Positions 9,537-20,727 of a stretch of DNA of 64,000 bases are shown piece by piece (the first letter of the stretch is position 1; the number at the start of each line of letters is the position of its first letter). The stretch spans positions 62,001-126,000 of the forward strand of contig NZ_QFRU01000004.1 in assembly GCF_003184905.1 (NCBI RefSeq), written 5' to 3'. The DNA comes from Bacillus sp. CGMCC 1.16541. Its GTDB lineage: Bacteria; Bacillota; Bacilli; Bacillales; Bacillaceae_H. The notes beneath the pieces are model-generated. The model was not told the origin of the DNA and ran no database searches. It was given only the letters and a program-made list of their open reading frames with translations. A program made the position numbers and the translations under genes.

Positions 9537-12407
9537 CTATTTTGTCACCGCTTCTTCTAAACGACTTTCCATTCGCTGGCGGTCACGCTCTAAAATTGGT
9601 TTTAAATAACGTCCTGTGTATGATTCTGGCACTTCTGCTACTTGTTCAGGTGTTCCTGTTCCAATAATTTGACCACCTTTATCGCCACCTTCTGGCCCTA
9701 AATCTACAAGATAGTCAGCGGCTTTGATCACATCAAGGTTATGTTCAATGACGAGTACGGTATCTCCATTTTCCACGAGACGCTGTAACACTTTCAACAA
9801 ACGCGAAATGTCGTCGATGTGCAGACCTGTCGTTGGCTCATCTAAAATATAGAATGTACGGCCGGTTGAGCGACGATGAAGTTCAGACGCTAGTTTTACT
9901 CGTTGCGCTTCTCCACCTGATAACGTTGTCGCCGGTTGACCAAGCGTAATGTATCCAAGACCTACATCGTAAATTGTTTGAAGCTTTCGCTTAATTTTTG
10001 GAATGTTTTCAAAGAATTTTAATGCATCTTCGACTGTCATATCTAGTACGTCTGAGATGTTGCGGTCTTTGTAGTTTACTTCTAACGTTTCACGGTTGTA
10101 TCTCTTTCCATGACAGACTTCACATGGAACGTAGACATCAGGTAAGAAATGCATTTCAATTTTAATGATTCCATCCCCACGACACGCTTCACAACGCCCA
10201 CCTTTTACGTTAAAACTAAAACGTCCTTTTTTATAACCGCGTACTTTTGCTTCATTTGTCTGTGCAAATACATCTCGAATATCATCAAATACACCTGTGT
10301 ACGTCGCTGGATTTGAACGAGGTGTACGGCCGATTGGTGACTGATCAATATCAATCACTTTATCGAGGTGCTCAATTCCTTTGATTTCTTTATGATCACC
10401 CGGCTTGCTTTTCGCTTTATGAAGCTTTTGGGCAAGTGATTTTTGGAGTACTTCATTAATGAGCGTACTTTTACCGGATCCTGACACGCCTGTCACCGAA
10501 ATAAACGTTCCAAGCGGAAGCTTTACTTTGACATTTTTTAAGTTATTTTCTTTTGCGCCTACAATCTCAATGATGCGTTCTTTATCCATCGGTCGACGTT
10601 CGGTTGGAAGTGGAATGAACTTTTTACCCGACAAATACTGACCTGTCAGTGAGTTTGGATCATTAATGACTTCTTCTGGCTTACCACTTGAAACAATAGA
10701 TCCGCCGTGTACACCTGCTCCTGGTCCAATATCTATGAGATAATCCGCTGCAAACATCGTGTCCTCATCATGCTCGACGACAATAAGTGTATTTCCGATG
10801 TCGCGCATATCTTGCATCGTACGAATCAGTCGGTCATTATCTCGTTGATGCAGACCGATGGATGGTTCATCTAAAATATAAAGCACGCCTGTTAAACGCG
10901 AACCGATTTGCGTCGCAAGGCGAATACGTTGCGCTTCTCCTCCTGACAACGTACCAGCAGAGCGGTTTAGCGTTAAATAATCAAGTCCTACATTTACAAG
11001 AAAGCTAAGACGTTCTTTAATTTCACGTAAAATCATAGTAGCAATTTTCATCTCTTTTTCAGAAAGTTGAAGAGTGGTGAAAAATGCATGTGCTTCTTCG
11101 ACAGAAAGACGCGTTACATCCCCAATATGCTTTTGATCGATTAACACCGCTAGGCTTTCTTTTTTTAAACGATTTCCTTTACACGTTGGACACGGTTGTT
11201 GCGCCATGTATTTTTCCATTTGTTCACGAATGTAATCCGAACTGGTTTCACGATAACGGCGTTCAACGTTAGAGATAACTCCTTCAAAATCAATGTGATT
11301 TTCACGTACTTGTCCAAAATCATTTTCGTAACGGAAATAAATGAGCTCTCCTTTGCTTCCGTATAACACTTTATCTAATAAATGTTGCGGAAGATCGCGA
11401 ACTGGTACATCCATATCAATTCCATAATGATCACACACCGCTTTTAACAACTGTGGATAATATTGTGAACTCGTTGGTTGCCACGGTGCAATGGCTCCCT
11501 CGTTTAGGGATAACTCATCATTTGGAATCACTAAATCTACATCTACTTCTAGCTTTGAGCCAAGTCCATCACAAGACGGACACGCTCCGTAAGGGCTGTT
11601 AAATGAAAACATGCGCGGCTCTAGCTCACCAATTGAAAATCCACAGTGTGGACAAGCATGATGTTCACTAAATAACAGTTCTTCTTCACCAATCACATCA
11701 ATCATGACTTTGCCATCACCAAGTTTTAGTGCGGTTTCAAGTGAATCCGATAAACGAGTTGCGACTCCCTCTTTCACCACAATACGGTCGACAATGACTT
11801 CAATGGAATGCTTTTTGTTCTTCTCAAGCTCAATCTCGTCTGTTAATTCCATCATTTCTCCATTCACACGTACACGTACATATCCTTGTTTTTTCACATC
11901 TTCTAACACTTTTACATGTGTTCCTTTTCGTCCTGACACAACCGGTGCTAAAATTTGCAGTTTTGTTCTCTCTGGATACTCAAGGATGCGGTCTACCATT
12001 TGTTCAATGGTTTGTGATGAAATTTCAATGCCATGCTGTGGACAAGTTGGATGTCCAACACGCGCAAACAAAAGACGTAAGTAATCGTAAATTTCTGTGA
12101 CCGTTCCGACTGTCGAACGTGGGTTTCGACTCGTTGTTTTCTGATCAATTGAAATCGCAGGCGACAAGCCCTCAATTGAATCAACATCTGGCTTGTCCAT
12201 TTGCCCTAGAAATTGTCGTGCATAAGCAGACAGCGACTCGACATAGCGACGCTGCCCCTCTGCATAAATCGTGTCGAATGCTAACGATGATTTTCCCGAA
12301 CCAGATAAACCTGTTAACACCACAAGTTTATCGCGCGGAATCTCGACATCAACATTTTTTAAATTATGAGCTCTTGCTCCTTTTACAACGATTTTCTCCA
12401 TCGCCAT
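9537..12407 (-). CDS. uvrA: Excinuclease ABC subunit A
   Basis: UvrA is the damage-sensing ATPase of nucleotide excision repair; a dimer loads UvrB. The 956 residues have two ABC ATPase modules: Walker [10 protein letters not shown] near 33 and GVSGSGKST near 643, each with an LSGGEAQR signature (about 490 and 830), plus two zinc fingers ([10 protein letters not shown]...CPSC about 255-285 and CEACRGDG...CEVC about 740-765). It follows uvrB after 7 bases, so it shares the LexA-controlled promoter upstream of uvrB. Length is standard. Confidence 0.98.
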   Translation of the reverse strand: MAMEKIVVKGARAHNLKNVDVEIPRDKLVVLTGLSGSGKSSLAFDTIYAEGQRRYVESLSAYARQFLGQMDKPDVDSIEGLSPAISIDQKTTSRNPRSTVGTVTEIYDYLRLLFARVGHPTCPQHGIEISSQTIEQMVDRILEYPERTKLQILAPVVSGRKGTHVKVLEDVKKQGYVRVRVNGEMMELTDEIELEKNKKHSIEVIVDRIVVKEGVATRLSDSLETALKLGDGKVMIDVIGEEELLFSEHHACPHCGFSIGELEPRMFSFNSPYGACPSCDGLGSKLEVDVDLVIPNDELSLNEGAIAPWQPTSSQYYPQLLKAVCDHYGIDMDVPVRDLPQHLLDKVLYGSKGELIYFRYENDFGQVRENHIDFEGVISNVERRYRETSSDYIREQMEKYMAQQPCPTCKGNRLKKESLAVLIDQKHIGDVTRLSVEEAHAFFTTLQLSEKEMKIATMILREIKERLSFLVNVGLDYLTLNRSAGTLSGGEAQRIRLATQIGSRLTGVLYILDEPSIGLHQRDNDRLIRTMQDMRDIGNTLIVVEHDEDTMFAADYLIDIGPGAGVHGGSIVSSGKPEEVINDPNSLTGQYLSGKKFIPLPTERRPMDKERIIEIVGAKENNLKNVKVKLPLGTFISVTGVSGSGKSTLINEVLQKSLAQKLHKAKSKPGDHKEIKGIEHLDKVIDIDQSPIGRTPRSNPATYTGVFDDIRDVFAQTNEAKVRGYKKGRFSFNVKGGRCEACRGDGIIKIEMHFLPDVYVPCEVCHGKRYNRETLEVNYKDRNISDVLDMTVEDALKFFENIPKIKRKLQTIYDVGLGYITLGQPATTLSGGEAQRVKLASELHRRSTGRTFYILDEPTTGLHIDDISRLLKVLQRLVENGDTVLVIEHNLDVIKAADYLVDLGPEGGDKGGQIIGTGTPEQVAEVPESYTGRYLKPILERDRQRMESRLEEAVTK

Positions 12408-12414
12408 CTCTTTG

Positions 12415-14394
12415 TCACCCTTCCGCTTTTAACTCTAAAATTAAATCACGCAGCTCAGCCGCACGTTCAAAATTAAGTGCTTTCGCTGCTTCTTTCATTT
12501 CTTGTTCCATCTCAACTAGCAACTTTTCTTTTTCCTTCTTGTTTAACTTGCCATAAGCTGGTGCCTGGTCGTACGTTTCGGTATCTTCGGCTACAACCGT
12601 TGCACGAATCGACTCTCGAACAGCTTTTTTAATCGTTTGTGGAATCACTCCGTGTTTTTCGTTATATGCTTCTTGCATTTCACGACGACGCTTCGTCTCA
12701 CTAATCGCAATATCCATTGATTTTGTCATTTTATCTGCATACATAATAACGTGACCGTTGGAGTTACGAGCTGCACGTCCAATCGTCTGAATAAGTGAAC
12801 GTTCAGAACGAAGGAAGCCTTCTTTGTCTGCATCCAAAATGGCAACAAGCGATACTTCTGGAATATCGAGCCCTTCACGCAGCAAATTAATTCCGACTAA
12901 TACATCGTACTTCCCAAGTCGAAGTTCTCGAATGATTTCAATCCGCTCTAACGTTTTTACTTCCGAGTGAAGGTATTGAACTTTAATTCCGATTTCTTTT
13001 AAATATGCGGTTAAGTCTTCAGACATTTTCTTTGTCAGTGTCGTAATTAACACACGTTCATTTTTCTGAATCCGCTCGTGTATTTCTCCAATTAAATCAT
13101 CAATTTGTCCTTCAATTGGTCGCACTTCGATGTTTGGATCTAGTAGTCCTGTTGGTCGGATAATCTGTTCCACAACTTCTGGTGCTTTTTCTAATTCATA
13201 AGGGCCTGGTGTAGCTGATACATGAATGATTTGTGGAATGTGTTGCTCAAATTCATCAAACTTTAACGGACGGTTATCAAGTGCTGAAGGCAGACGGAAG
13301 CCATGGTCAACAAGGACTTGCTTTCTTGCTTGGTCACCGTTGTACATCCCTCGAACTTGTGGCATCGTTACATGGGACTCATCAACAACAATTAAAAAGT
13401 CTTTTGGGAAGAAATCTAACAATGTATAAGGTGTTGAACCAGCTGGACGCAACGTTAAATGGCGAGAGTAGTTTTCGATTCCTGAACAAAAGCCCATCTC
13501 ACGCATCATTTCTAAGTCGTAACGCGTGCGCTGTTCTAACCGCTGTGCTTCTAACAACTTATTGTTCTCGTTAAGTTCTGCTAAGCGCTCTTCTAATTCT
13601 TTTTCGATATTTTGAATGGCAACTTTCATTTTCTCTTCACGTGTAACGAAGTGAGATGCTGGGAAGATGGCAACGTGCTCACGCTCGCCTAATATTTCAC
13701 CTGTTAATGCGTCTACTTCACGAATACGATCAATTTCATCACCAAAAAACTCCACACGAATACAATGCTCGTCACGCGAGGCTGGAAAGATTTCAACCAC
13801 ATCTCCACGTACACGGAACGTTCCGCGCTTAAAGTCAATATCGTTACGCTCATACTGAACATCGACAAGCTCACGTAAAAGTGCATTGCGTTCCTTTTCC
13901 ATCCCTACTCGAAGAGACACAACAAGCTCTTTGTATTCTTCTGGTGAACCTAATCCGTAAATACACGATACACTGGCAATAATGATGACATCATTTCGTT
14001 CAAATAAAGAAGATGTCGCCGAGTGACGAAGTTTATCAATTTCATCGTTAATACTTGCATCTTTTTCAATAAATGTATCTGTTTGAGGTACATACGCTTC
14101 TGGCTGATAGTAATCGTAATAACTAACAAAATATTCGACTGCATTATTTGGAAAAAACTCTTTAAACTCACTATATAATTGACCCGCTAACGTTTTGTTA
14201 TGCGCAATAATTAGCGTAGGCTTATTTACTTGTTTAATGACATTTGAGATGGTAAAAGTTTTACCTGTTCCCGTTGCTCCTAGTAATACTTGATGCTTTT
14301 TGCCTTGCTGGATTCCTTCCACAATTTTTTCAATTGCTTTCGGTTGATCACCTTGTGGTTCATAGGCCGATACTAATTCAAACTGATCTTTCAA
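12415..14394 (-). CDS. uvrB: Excinuclease ABC subunit B
   Basis: UvrB is the helicase-like damage verifier that UvrA loads and that then recruits UvrC. In the 659 residues I see Walker [11 protein letters not shown] near 39, the DNA-gripping beta-hairpin region [12 protein letters not shown] near 93, helicase motif VDESH near 340, QTIGRAARN near 540, and a C-terminal UVR motif ([20 protein letters not shown]) that binds UvrC. The ATG at 14392-14394 gives the usual N-terminus. A LexA-type box lies 70 bases upstream, so the uvrB-uvrA pair is probably SOS-inducible. Confidence 0.98.
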   Translation of the reverse strand: MKDQFELVSAYEPQGDQPKAIEKIVEGIQQGKKHQVLLGATGTGKTFTISNVIKQVNKPTLIIAHNKTLAGQLYSEFKEFFPNNAVEYFVSYYDYYQPEAYVPQTDTFIEKDASINDEIDKLRHSATSSLFERNDVIIIASVSCIYGLGSPEEYKELVVSLRVGMEKERNALLRELVDVQYERNDIDFKRGTFRVRGDVVEIFPASRDEHCIRVEFFGDEIDRIREVDALTGEILGEREHVAIFPASHFVTREEKMKVAIQNIEKELEERLAELNENNKLLEAQRLEQRTRYDLEMMREMGFCSGIENYSRHLTLRPAGSTPYTLLDFFPKDFLIVVDESHVTMPQVRGMYNGDQARKQVLVDHGFRLPSALDNRPLKFDEFEQHIPQIIHVSATPGPYELEKAPEVVEQIIRPTGLLDPNIEVRPIEGQIDDLIGEIHERIQKNERVLITTLTKKMSEDLTAYLKEIGIKVQYLHSEVKTLERIEIIRELRLGKYDVLVGINLLREGLDIPEVSLVAILDADKEGFLRSERSLIQTIGRAARNSNGHVIMYADKMTKSMDIAISETKRRREMQEAYNEKHGVIPQTIKKAVRESIRATVVAEDTETYDQAPAYGKLNKKEKEKLLVEMEQEMKEAAKALNFERAAELRDLILELKAEG

Positions 14395-14463
14395 GCAAAA
14401 AACCCCATTTCTAACAAATGATATTCTTATCTTACCACTATAAGGGAAAAAAGAAACAAAGAC

Positions 14464-14477
14464 CGAACTGATATTCG
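14464..14477. promoter_or_regulatory. LexA (DinR) box upstream of uvrBA
   Basis: CGAACTGATATTCG matches the Bacillus SOS box CGAAC-N4-GTTCG with one mismatch. It lies 70 bases before the uvrB start, where LexA binding would block the uvrBA promoter. uvrBA is a known LexA operon in B. subtilis. Confidence 0.82.
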
Positions 14478-14644
14478 TATTTTATCATTTTACTATTTGA
14501 AAAACAATTTCTAAACCTAAGCGATTGAATCCGAAATGAAACGGTCGACATGATCACTTGAGCACTTCTTTTACATTAAAGTCAATTAAACACATACGAA
14601 AAAGCCTTGGCTGTTAAAAAGACAAGGACAGCAAAATGACACAT

Positions 14645-15871
14645 CTACCTCAATGCAACGAGGGTATATCCTTTTTTACGAATACCTTCAATGATAGCTG
14701 GAAGCGCTTCAATGGTGGCTGGACGGTCATGCATAACAATCACACTTCCCGATTTAACTTGATTGAGTACTCTCGTCTTAACTGTTGAGACATCTCTTGT
14801 ATCCCAATCACGAGGATCCGTATCCCACAAAACGACATGCATACCACGCGCGTAAGATTGAGATAACGTCGTGGAATTGTAACTCCCATAAGGCGGACGA
14901 AACAACGTAATCTTTTGCTTCGTCACTTTTGACAAAGCAAGTAAGCCGCGATCTAACTCTTGACCTTGCTGTGTAGCAGATAGCTTTTTAAAGTCTGGAT
15001 GTGTGTTTGAATGATGAGCAATAACATGCCCTTCTTCTGCAGCACGCCGAACAGCAGCTGGGTACCTCCCTACATTGTCTCCAAGAAAAAAGAACGTAAC
15101 CGGAACGTTGTAAGCTTTTAAAATATCAAGCATTTTGACTGTTTGCGCAGTAGGACCGTCATCGATGGTTAAGGCGACATACCCTTTTGGTACGGAGCGA
15201 ATCATTGTCGGCTTATCGATAGATGGAATATAACTCACTTTTTCTTTTCTTGCTTGCCATTCTGCCTTTACTTCGTCACGAAATGGAGGATGCAACATAC
15301 GTGCTAGCATCACCGCAAATTGCGACCGAGTCACTTTATGCTCAGGTCGATATGTATCATCTGAATAACCAAGTGTGATAAAATTAGCAGTCATTGCTGT
15401 AACATATGGGTAAGCCCAATGGATAGATGGGACATCACGAAAACTAAATGATTGACTTCCCTTTAGTTTAAAAGCAGCTACCAACACTTTCGCCATTTGT
15501 GCACGTGATAGTGGTTGATCAGGCTGAAACGTAGAAGATTTTTGAAAGATGCCCATCTCCATTAACGCCGCAATCGAAGAGTAAGAAGGATGAGTAGAAG
15601 GAACGTCTTGAATAGGAGTGGTATACGATTTTTGAAGATTGACCTGCAAGGCTTTTGCTAGGATAACAGCCGTTTGCTCTCTCGTGATCAAGTCATTCAC
15701 TCCAAATGGCTGGTTGACGCCAGACACGATATTTCGTGAAGCCAAATACATAATCTCACTATTCGCCCAATGATTCTGAGGAACATCTGTGAACGAACTT
15801 GAAGCTTGAACAGTGTTTAATGAAACGAACAGCATAAAACTAACCATCACCCACACACATTTTTTCATCAA
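14645..15871 (-). CDS. Secreted SLH-domain polysaccharide deacetylase
   Basis: A 408-residue exported protein. Residues 1-23 form a signal peptide; residues 25-200 are three SLH domains (SFTDVPQNHWANSEI, DVPSTHPSYSSIAAL, SFRDVPSIHWAYPYV) that would anchor it to secondary cell-wall polymer. The C-terminal half is a NodB deacetylase with TIDDGP near 237 (metal-binding and catalytic Asp), HSNTHPD near 286 (metal-binding His pair) and RPPYGSY near 325. The substrate is likely peptidoglycan or a cell-wall polysaccharide N-acetyl group. It is not part of the conserved order between uvrB and minJ in B. subtilis, so it may be a lineage-specific insertion. Confidence 0.92.
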   Translation of the reverse strand: MMKKCVWVMVSFMLFVSLNTVQASSSFTDVPQNHWANSEIMYLASRNIVSGVNQPFGVNDLITREQTAVILAKALQVNLQKSYTTPIQDVPSTHPSYSSIAALMEMGIFQKSSTFQPDQPLSRAQMAKVLVAAFKLKGSQSFSFRDVPSIHWAYPYVTAMTANFITLGYSDDTYRPEHKVTRSQFAVMLARMLHPPFRDEVKAEWQARKEKVSYIPSIDKPTMIRSVPKGYVALTIDDGPTAQTVKMLDILKAYNVPVTFFFLGDNVGRYPAAVRRAAEEGHVIAHHSNTHPDFKKLSATQQGQELDRGLLALSKVTKQKITLFRPPYGSYNSTTLSQSYARGMHVVLWDTDPRDWDTRDVSTVKTRVLNQVKSGSVIVMHDRPATIEALPAIIEGIRKKGYTLVALR

Positions 15872-16017
15872 TTAACACGAACCCCTTCCGCTTCTCTAGT
15901 AAACTTGTTTTTACTAGATTATGAGTCTTGCAACGGAAAAAGAACGCCGTAATCAATCTTAGTGGAAACAGTCTTACATAGCGAAAGGAGATCTAGTTAA
16001 TCTTCTATATCTAAACA

Positions 16018-16086
16018 TAAAAAGGTAGGGGCTGAGTCAAATAGGGATGTTTTTTTACCCCTTTTGTCTCAGTCTCTACCTTTTTT
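16018..16086 (-). terminator. Terminator after minJ
   Basis: A long inverted repeat (AAAGGTAG-GGGCTGAGTCA on one side, TCTCAGTCTCTACCTTT on the other) flanked by A- and T-runs; works as a terminator on the minus strand just after the minJ stop and could also work on the plus strand. Confidence 0.8.
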
Positions 16087-16088
16087 CA

Positions 16089-17297
16089 TTATCCTACGTC
16101 TACTTCTGATTCACGTTTTTGGTAATTTTGTACGAAAATGATACCTAATTCGTGATGTTCGTTATCATAAAGCGCTCGCTGCGCAAAGCGAACTTCTCCA
16201 TTTTCATCCACCACTTCTAATTTACAATACGCGCGGTTATTGGCTTGTAATGCTTCATAAAAGCTTGAAACATGTAAAACAGGAAGACCATTTACCTTCG
16301 TAATGACTTCTCCAACTCGAAGCGACATTTTTTCTGCCGGTGACATTGGGATAATTCCTAAAATGACAAGGCCACTATCTCTTTTTGAAAAGAACACCGG
16401 AGCACGCTCATCTGTCATGCGCTGATGAATGGTAATAAATTCACGGATGAAGATAGCAATGACAGCGATGTAAATGGACACAAGTGGATAAAAGAAGGCA
16501 GCAATGCTCGCTAGTGTAATAAACACACCTAGTCCTAACACACGCTTTCCTGTGAAACTGATAGAATGAATTGGCAACATTCCCTTTACGCGCTGTGAAA
16601 ACCCGATCGCAAATGGCACAAGACATAAACTGAACGTCGCGTTATTCACCGTTAAAACTGGCCACCACGACCAAATGCTCGTAATCGCATCACCTGGAAT
16701 AAGTGTAAATACCGGCACGACCCATAGCTTTTGGGAGAAATGCGCGCCTACTTCTTGTCCACGTTTACTCGTTACCATAATCGGTGACGTGCCTTTATGA
16801 CCATACTTCCAAATTAAAAATCCTTCTGCTAGTAATAAAAGCGACATTAAGACAACCACTGACGGTAAATGCATATCCTTCGCTTCCATGACAAGATTAG
16901 CTACCATTCCCGATCCCAATCCATCCTGAGGAATGAGCAGTGCGGCAATCATCGCAAATCCAAGTACAAATACAGGTGATAACCACCTAAACGTAAACGG
17001 TCCACTTAATAGAAACGTGATGACACCAATTAACGCAATCGTACCTAGTGATAAATATGTACCTAGTAATATCGTGAAAACAGATAGCACAAGTCCAATT
17101 AAAATACCAGGAAAGAACAAATACTTGAGTTCAAGAATAAAATCAAACACTCGAATGTGAAAATGTTTCCGTTCCCTTTTCACACGGGCTAATCCAACAA
17201 AATAAGCAACCATAATAAACACATACGTTAACGGATGTAAAAACAAACGCCCGAAGCCTCTAAGTCCTTCAACAACAACATCCAACCTATCCACCAC
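16089..17297 (-). CDS. minJ: Division-site protein MinJ (membrane PDZ protein)
   Basis: MinJ bridges DivIVA and MinD so that the MinCD division inhibitor is held at poles and septa in Bacillus. The 402 residues contain about seven hydrophobic segments (residues 20-290) followed by a C-terminal PDZ-like domain (residues 300-390; DSGLVILGIIPMSPAEKMSLRVGE and TKVNGLPVLHVSSFYEAL). Size, topology and position directly downstream of ctpB match B. subtilis yvjD/minJ. Confidence 0.9.
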   Translation of the reverse strand: MVDRLDVVVEGLRGFGRLFLHPLTYVFIMVAYFVGLARVKRERKHFHIRVFDFILELKYLFFPGILIGLVLSVFTILLGTYLSLGTIALIGVITFLLSGPFTFRWLSPVFVLGFAMIAALLIPQDGLGSGMVANLVMEAKDMHLPSVVVLMSLLLLAEGFLIWKYGHKGTSPIMVTSKRGQEVGAHFSQKLWVVPVFTLIPGDAITSIWSWWPVLTVNNATFSLCLVPFAIGFSQRVKGMLPIHSISFTGKRVLGLGVFITLASIAAFFYPLVSIYIAVIAIFIREFITIHQRMTDERAPVFFSKRDSGLVILGIIPMSPAEKMSLRVGEVITKVNGLPVLHVSSFYEALQANNRAYCKLEVVDENGEVRFAQRALYDNEHHELGIIFVQNYQKRESEVDVG

Positions 17298-17663
17298 CTA
17301 TTCAAATCATCTACTGTTTATTAAAAATAACGTTATCAAACTCTTTTTATGTATCTTTAAAATCTCATTTACCACACGTATTGCTCTTTTACTTAAGCTA
17401 GCAGAACATCGAATACATTGATTCATTTATATATTCTACTAAACAATCTAATAGAGCTCGTCAAACAGGAAGACACTCCACAAACAGTCACGTAAACATC
17501 ATGAGTCTTCCCGCAGGGGGGCGTCATACGCTTATATCTCCTATTTTAGCAAATGAATGGATTAAAGAACAATGTCGTTTTATGGATAATTTTTCATATT
17601 ACATCCACCCGTCGAACTTTTATAAAAAAACACCTCTGTTTGCAAACAGAGGTGCTTTCATTG
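17298..17663. other. Gap between minJ start and ctpB 3' end
   Basis: No gene is visible. The right end holds the ctpB terminator (17623-17654); the rest is the presumed minJ promoter and leader. I could not pick a promoter with confidence. Confidence 0.5.
17623..17654 (-). terminator. Terminator of ctpB
   Basis: Perfect 11-base inverted repeat CACCTCTGTTT / AAACAGAGGTG (17631-17641, 17644-17654) followed on the minus strand by a run of seven T. Confidence 0.92.
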
Positions 17664-19115
17664 TTATTGACTTACTACTTTTAATGCTGATTTTAATTGA
17701 ATGTCTGTGTCATCTGATTGCACTTTTTCAAGCAATTTTGCTTGTAGCAACTCAGCTGTATCACCATCAATTTTACCTGTTACTTCAAGGTCATTGGCTT
17801 TTTGGAAGGCCCTTACCGCTGTTTCTGTTTCAAGGCTGAAATAACCATCCTCACGACCAGGTTCAAATCCTAGACCTTTTAACATCACTTGTGCATTTTT
17901 CACTTGGTTATCATTCATATCGCGTGTTAATGCTTTCTTTTCTTCTACTTGGATCGGGTTTGCATAATAATAATCAGGTTGATTTACTTTAATTGTTGGT
18001 TCTACACCTTTTTCGTTAATCCAATTACCGTCTGGTGTTAACCACTTATAAAACGTTAATTTTAAGTTACTGCCGTCTTCCATTGGAACTGCTTGTTGAA
18101 CTGTTCCTTTTCCGAACGATTTTTCCCCAATAACTTCATAGCCACCCGCTTCTTTTAATGCACCAGCTAAAATTTCAGACGCAGAGGCACTTCCACGGTC
18201 AATCAGCGTTACGATTGGATAATCCTTTTTCTCTTTCAACGAAGAGAAGAAACGATCTTTTTCACCATCTCGTTTTTCAATTTGAACATAAGGCTTCTCA
18301 TCTGTTACTAATTCTTTTAAAATTTCTTCGACACTTTGTAGATAACCACCTGGGTTACCACGCACATCAAGTACAAGGCCTTCAATATCTTTTTTCTCTA
18401 GTGCTTTTAACTGCTCTTTAAATTCTTTTGCAGTGGATTCAGAGAATGATGTGATTTCCATGTATCCGACCGTTTTACCATCGACTTTCTTTGTTGATGA
18501 ATAAACGGTTTCAATCGGAATCTCATCGCGCACAACATTGACTGTCATGACATCTTTCACACCAGGGCGTTGAACATCTAGCTCAACCGTTGTTCCTTTT
18601 TCACCACGAATTTTTAGCACGGCTTGATACAAATCAAGACCTTCAATGCTTTTTCCATCAATCTTTAAAATTTGATCGTTTGGCTTTAAGCCTGCTTTTT
18701 CTGCTGGTGACGACTTGAACGGTGCGACGATGGTTACTTTGCCATCGACCATGCTTACTTCTGCACCGATTCCTTCGAATGAAGAATCAAGAGATTGGGT
18801 GAATTGCTGTGCAGTGTCTTTATCCATATACACAGAGTAAGGGTCTTTTAATGTTTCCACCATCCCTTGAATCGCACCTTCAAGTAATTGCTTTTCATTC
18901 ACATCTTCATAGTACTGTGTTGAAATCAATTCGTACGCTTGTTTAATTTTATCGAATTCTGCATCGACGTTTACAGATTGATCACCTGTGTCCGCTAGTG
19001 ATAAGCTTTGTGTCCCCCCGACGCCTCCACCAAAAAAGTGAAGTCCTACATACGTTCCAGCTGCTCCGACTGCTAGTGCAAGTACCATTAACATTGCAAC
19101 GATTTTTCGATTCAA
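17664..19115 (-). CDS. ctpB: C-terminal processing peptidase CtpB (S41)
   Basis: CtpB is secreted into the space around the forespore and cleaves SpoIVFA, helping release SpoIVFB and so activate sigma-K. The 483 residues have an N-terminal membrane/signal segment (8-30), a PDZ domain (about 95-185; EGIGAEVSMVDGKVTI, AGLKPNDQILKIDGKS), the S41 core with the Ser in DRGSASASEILAG near 310 and Lys in GEKSFGKGTVQ near 335, and a peptidoglycan-binding-like domain at the C-terminus (DNQVKNAQVMLKGLGFEPG). Length equals that of B. subtilis CtpB. Its presence argues that the host sporulates. Confidence 0.95.
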   Translation of the reverse strand: MNRKIVAMLMVLALAVGAAGTYVGLHFFGGGVGGTQSLSLADTGDQSVNVDAEFDKIKQAYELISTQYYEDVNEKQLLEGAIQGMVETLKDPYSVYMDKDTAQQFTQSLDSSFEGIGAEVSMVDGKVTIVAPFKSSPAEKAGLKPNDQILKIDGKSIEGLDLYQAVLKIRGEKGTTVELDVQRPGVKDVMTVNVVRDEIPIETVYSSTKKVDGKTVGYMEITSFSESTAKEFKEQLKALEKKDIEGLVLDVRGNPGGYLQSVEEILKELVTDEKPYVQIEKRDGEKDRFFSSLKEKKDYPIVTLIDRGSASASEILAGALKEAGGYEVIGEKSFGKGTVQQAVPMEDGSNLKLTFYKWLTPDGNWINEKGVEPTIKVNQPDYYYANPIQVEEKKALTRDMNDNQVKNAQVMLKGLGFEPGREDGYFSLETETAVRAFQKANDLEVTGKIDGDTAELLQAKLLEKVQSDDTDIQLKSALKVVSQ

Positions 19116-19211
19116 AACGTTTCATCCTCCTCAACCCTGACCCATCTCTTTTTATTATAGTAGATAGTGGACAAACTATGTAATAAAAAGGATGTTTACG
19201 TAATTTGTAAC

Positions 19212-19246
19212 AAAAGGCATCACACTTGATTGTGTGATGCCTTTTT
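19212..19246. terminator. Bidirectional terminator between the M23 gene and ctpB
   Basis: Inverted repeat AAAAGGCATCACACTT / TGTGTGATGCCTTTTT with an A-run on one side and a T-run on the other; lies downstream of the EnvC-like gene and upstream of ctpB. Confidence 0.9.
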
Positions 19247-19294
19247 ATTACATTCTTATGATAAGCTTGTACGATGTATGCAAAAAAGTGATGA

Positions 19295-20611
19295 TTAGAA
19301 ATTAATGTAGCTTCTTGGATTTACAGCAGAACTACTTCCTCTCCAAGTGCCTTTGTGTAATTCAAAGTGTAAATGAGCACCGAATGAACGACCTGTGTTC
19401 CCCATGTACCCTAGGAACTCGCCTTTTTTCACTGTTTCACCTTCGGATACTGCACGATTTTCTAAGTGAGCGTAAATCGTTGTCCATACTTGACCGTTAA
19501 TGTTATGCGTTACATACACTACGTTACCATACGAAGATGAGTAGTAAGAACGGAACACACGACCATCTGCTACAGAAACAATTGGTACATTCGCGCCGCG
19601 TTTTCCAATATCAATTCCGTAATGCATACGGCCAAATGTTGGACGATATCCATATTCAGATGTAACAGGTCCAGCTGCTGGTCTCATAAACGAACCGCTT
19701 GTAACTGGTGGCTTTGAATCTTGTGGCTCACTACTGCTTGAACCACCTGAATTAGAACTATTAGAACTTGGTTTTGATGCACGTTGTTGCGCCGCTGCTG
19801 CTGCCGCTTCACGTTTACGTTGCTCTGCAAGCTCACGTTGTTGCTTCTCCCAAGCTGCTAATTCCGCTTGAATCGCTTTTTCTTGAGCTGCAAGCGTCGC
19901 ATCTTGTTGCTCTAAACCAACTAATTCATCATGAGCTGCTTGCTCTTGACTTTGAAGTTGTTTCATTAACTCATTTTTCTCGTTACTTTGCTTTTCTAAA
20001 TCTGCACGTAACGTTTCAAGTTCAGCTAATGCACGCTTCAATGAATCGAGTTTATCGTTTACTTGTGTTTCTTTCTCTTGCTTGTCATTTTTATCATTTT
20101 CATGTTGCATTAATAAGTCACGGTCTGCTTGAACGATTGTACTGACCGCACTCACACGGCTAATAAAATCGCTAAAACTTTGCGCTCCTAATAACACATC
20201 CATGTAATCAATCATGCCGCCACTTTCTTGTAATGAACGAGCACGATCTTTTAACAATTCATTTCGTTTATTAATACGTTCTGTTAAAATCTCAATCTCT
20301 TTTTTCAGCTGTGCAATTTCTTCTTCCGTTGTTTTAATTTCTATTTCACGGTCACGGATTTTTCCGTTCGTTTCCGAAATTTGCGCATCCAACTTTTCAA
20401 TTTCCGCTTCAGCTTGTTGTTGCTTCGCTTTTAATTGTTCAATTTCTGAACGATTTTCGTTCATGTTATCTTTTACGTCTGAGCGCTTCTGCTGAACATC
20501 ACTCATTCGACTGTTAATCGTGCTAGCTTGTGCTGTGTCCCCTGCTCCGGCAAACAGACCGCTTAAACCGATTACAGCGGCTGTCGTAACTGTTAACCAT
20601 TTCCGCTTCAT
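19295..20611 (-). CDS. EnvC/CwlO-like coiled-coil M23 peptidoglycan hydrolase
   Basis: A 438-residue secreted protein: signal peptide (1-29), a long coiled coil (about 30-265, rich in Glu/Lys/Gln heptads), a Ser/Pro/Gly-rich linker (about 280-305) and a C-terminal LytM/M23 domain with HYGIDIGKRG (zinc ligands His and Asp) and GAHLHFELH (HxH). Coiled-coil plus M23 hydrolases are the outer partners that FtsEX switches on by ATP hydrolysis. Here the gene lies directly downstream of ftsEX in the same orientation, so FtsEX control is a reasonable inference. It is not the NlpC/P60 type CwlO of B. subtilis. Confidence 0.92.
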   Translation of the reverse strand: MKRKWLTVTTAAVIGLSGLFAGAGDTAQASTINSRMSDVQQKRSDVKDNMNENRSEIEQLKAKQQQAEAEIEKLDAQISETNGKIRDREIEIKTTEEEIAQLKKEIEILTERINKRNELLKDRARSLQESGGMIDYMDVLLGAQSFSDFISRVSAVSTIVQADRDLLMQHENDKNDKQEKETQVNDKLDSLKRALAELETLRADLEKQSNEKNELMKQLQSQEQAAHDELVGLEQQDATLAAQEKAIQAELAAWEKQQRELAEQRKREAAAAAAQQRASKPSSNSSNSGGSSSSEPQDSKPPVTSGSFMRPAAGPVTSEYGYRPTFGRMHYGIDIGKRGANVPIVSVADGRVFRSYYSSSYGNVVYVTHNINGQVWTTIYAHLENRAVSEGETVKKGEFLGYMGNTGRSFGAHLHFELHKGTWRGSSSAVNPRSYINF

Positions 20612-20727
20612 TTTTCATTTCTCCTCACTTTTTTGAAACTTTTCATCGTTGCTTATCGTCTAATATGTATAAAGGATTACGTACGACGTTTAAGCCGTAC
20701 GTAACCAGGTTATAGTATCTATAAAAC

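Noticed and set aside
12119-12556. 145-residue plus-strand frame over the uvrA/uvrB junction
   Set aside because: Antisense to two well-supported genes; no ribosome site.
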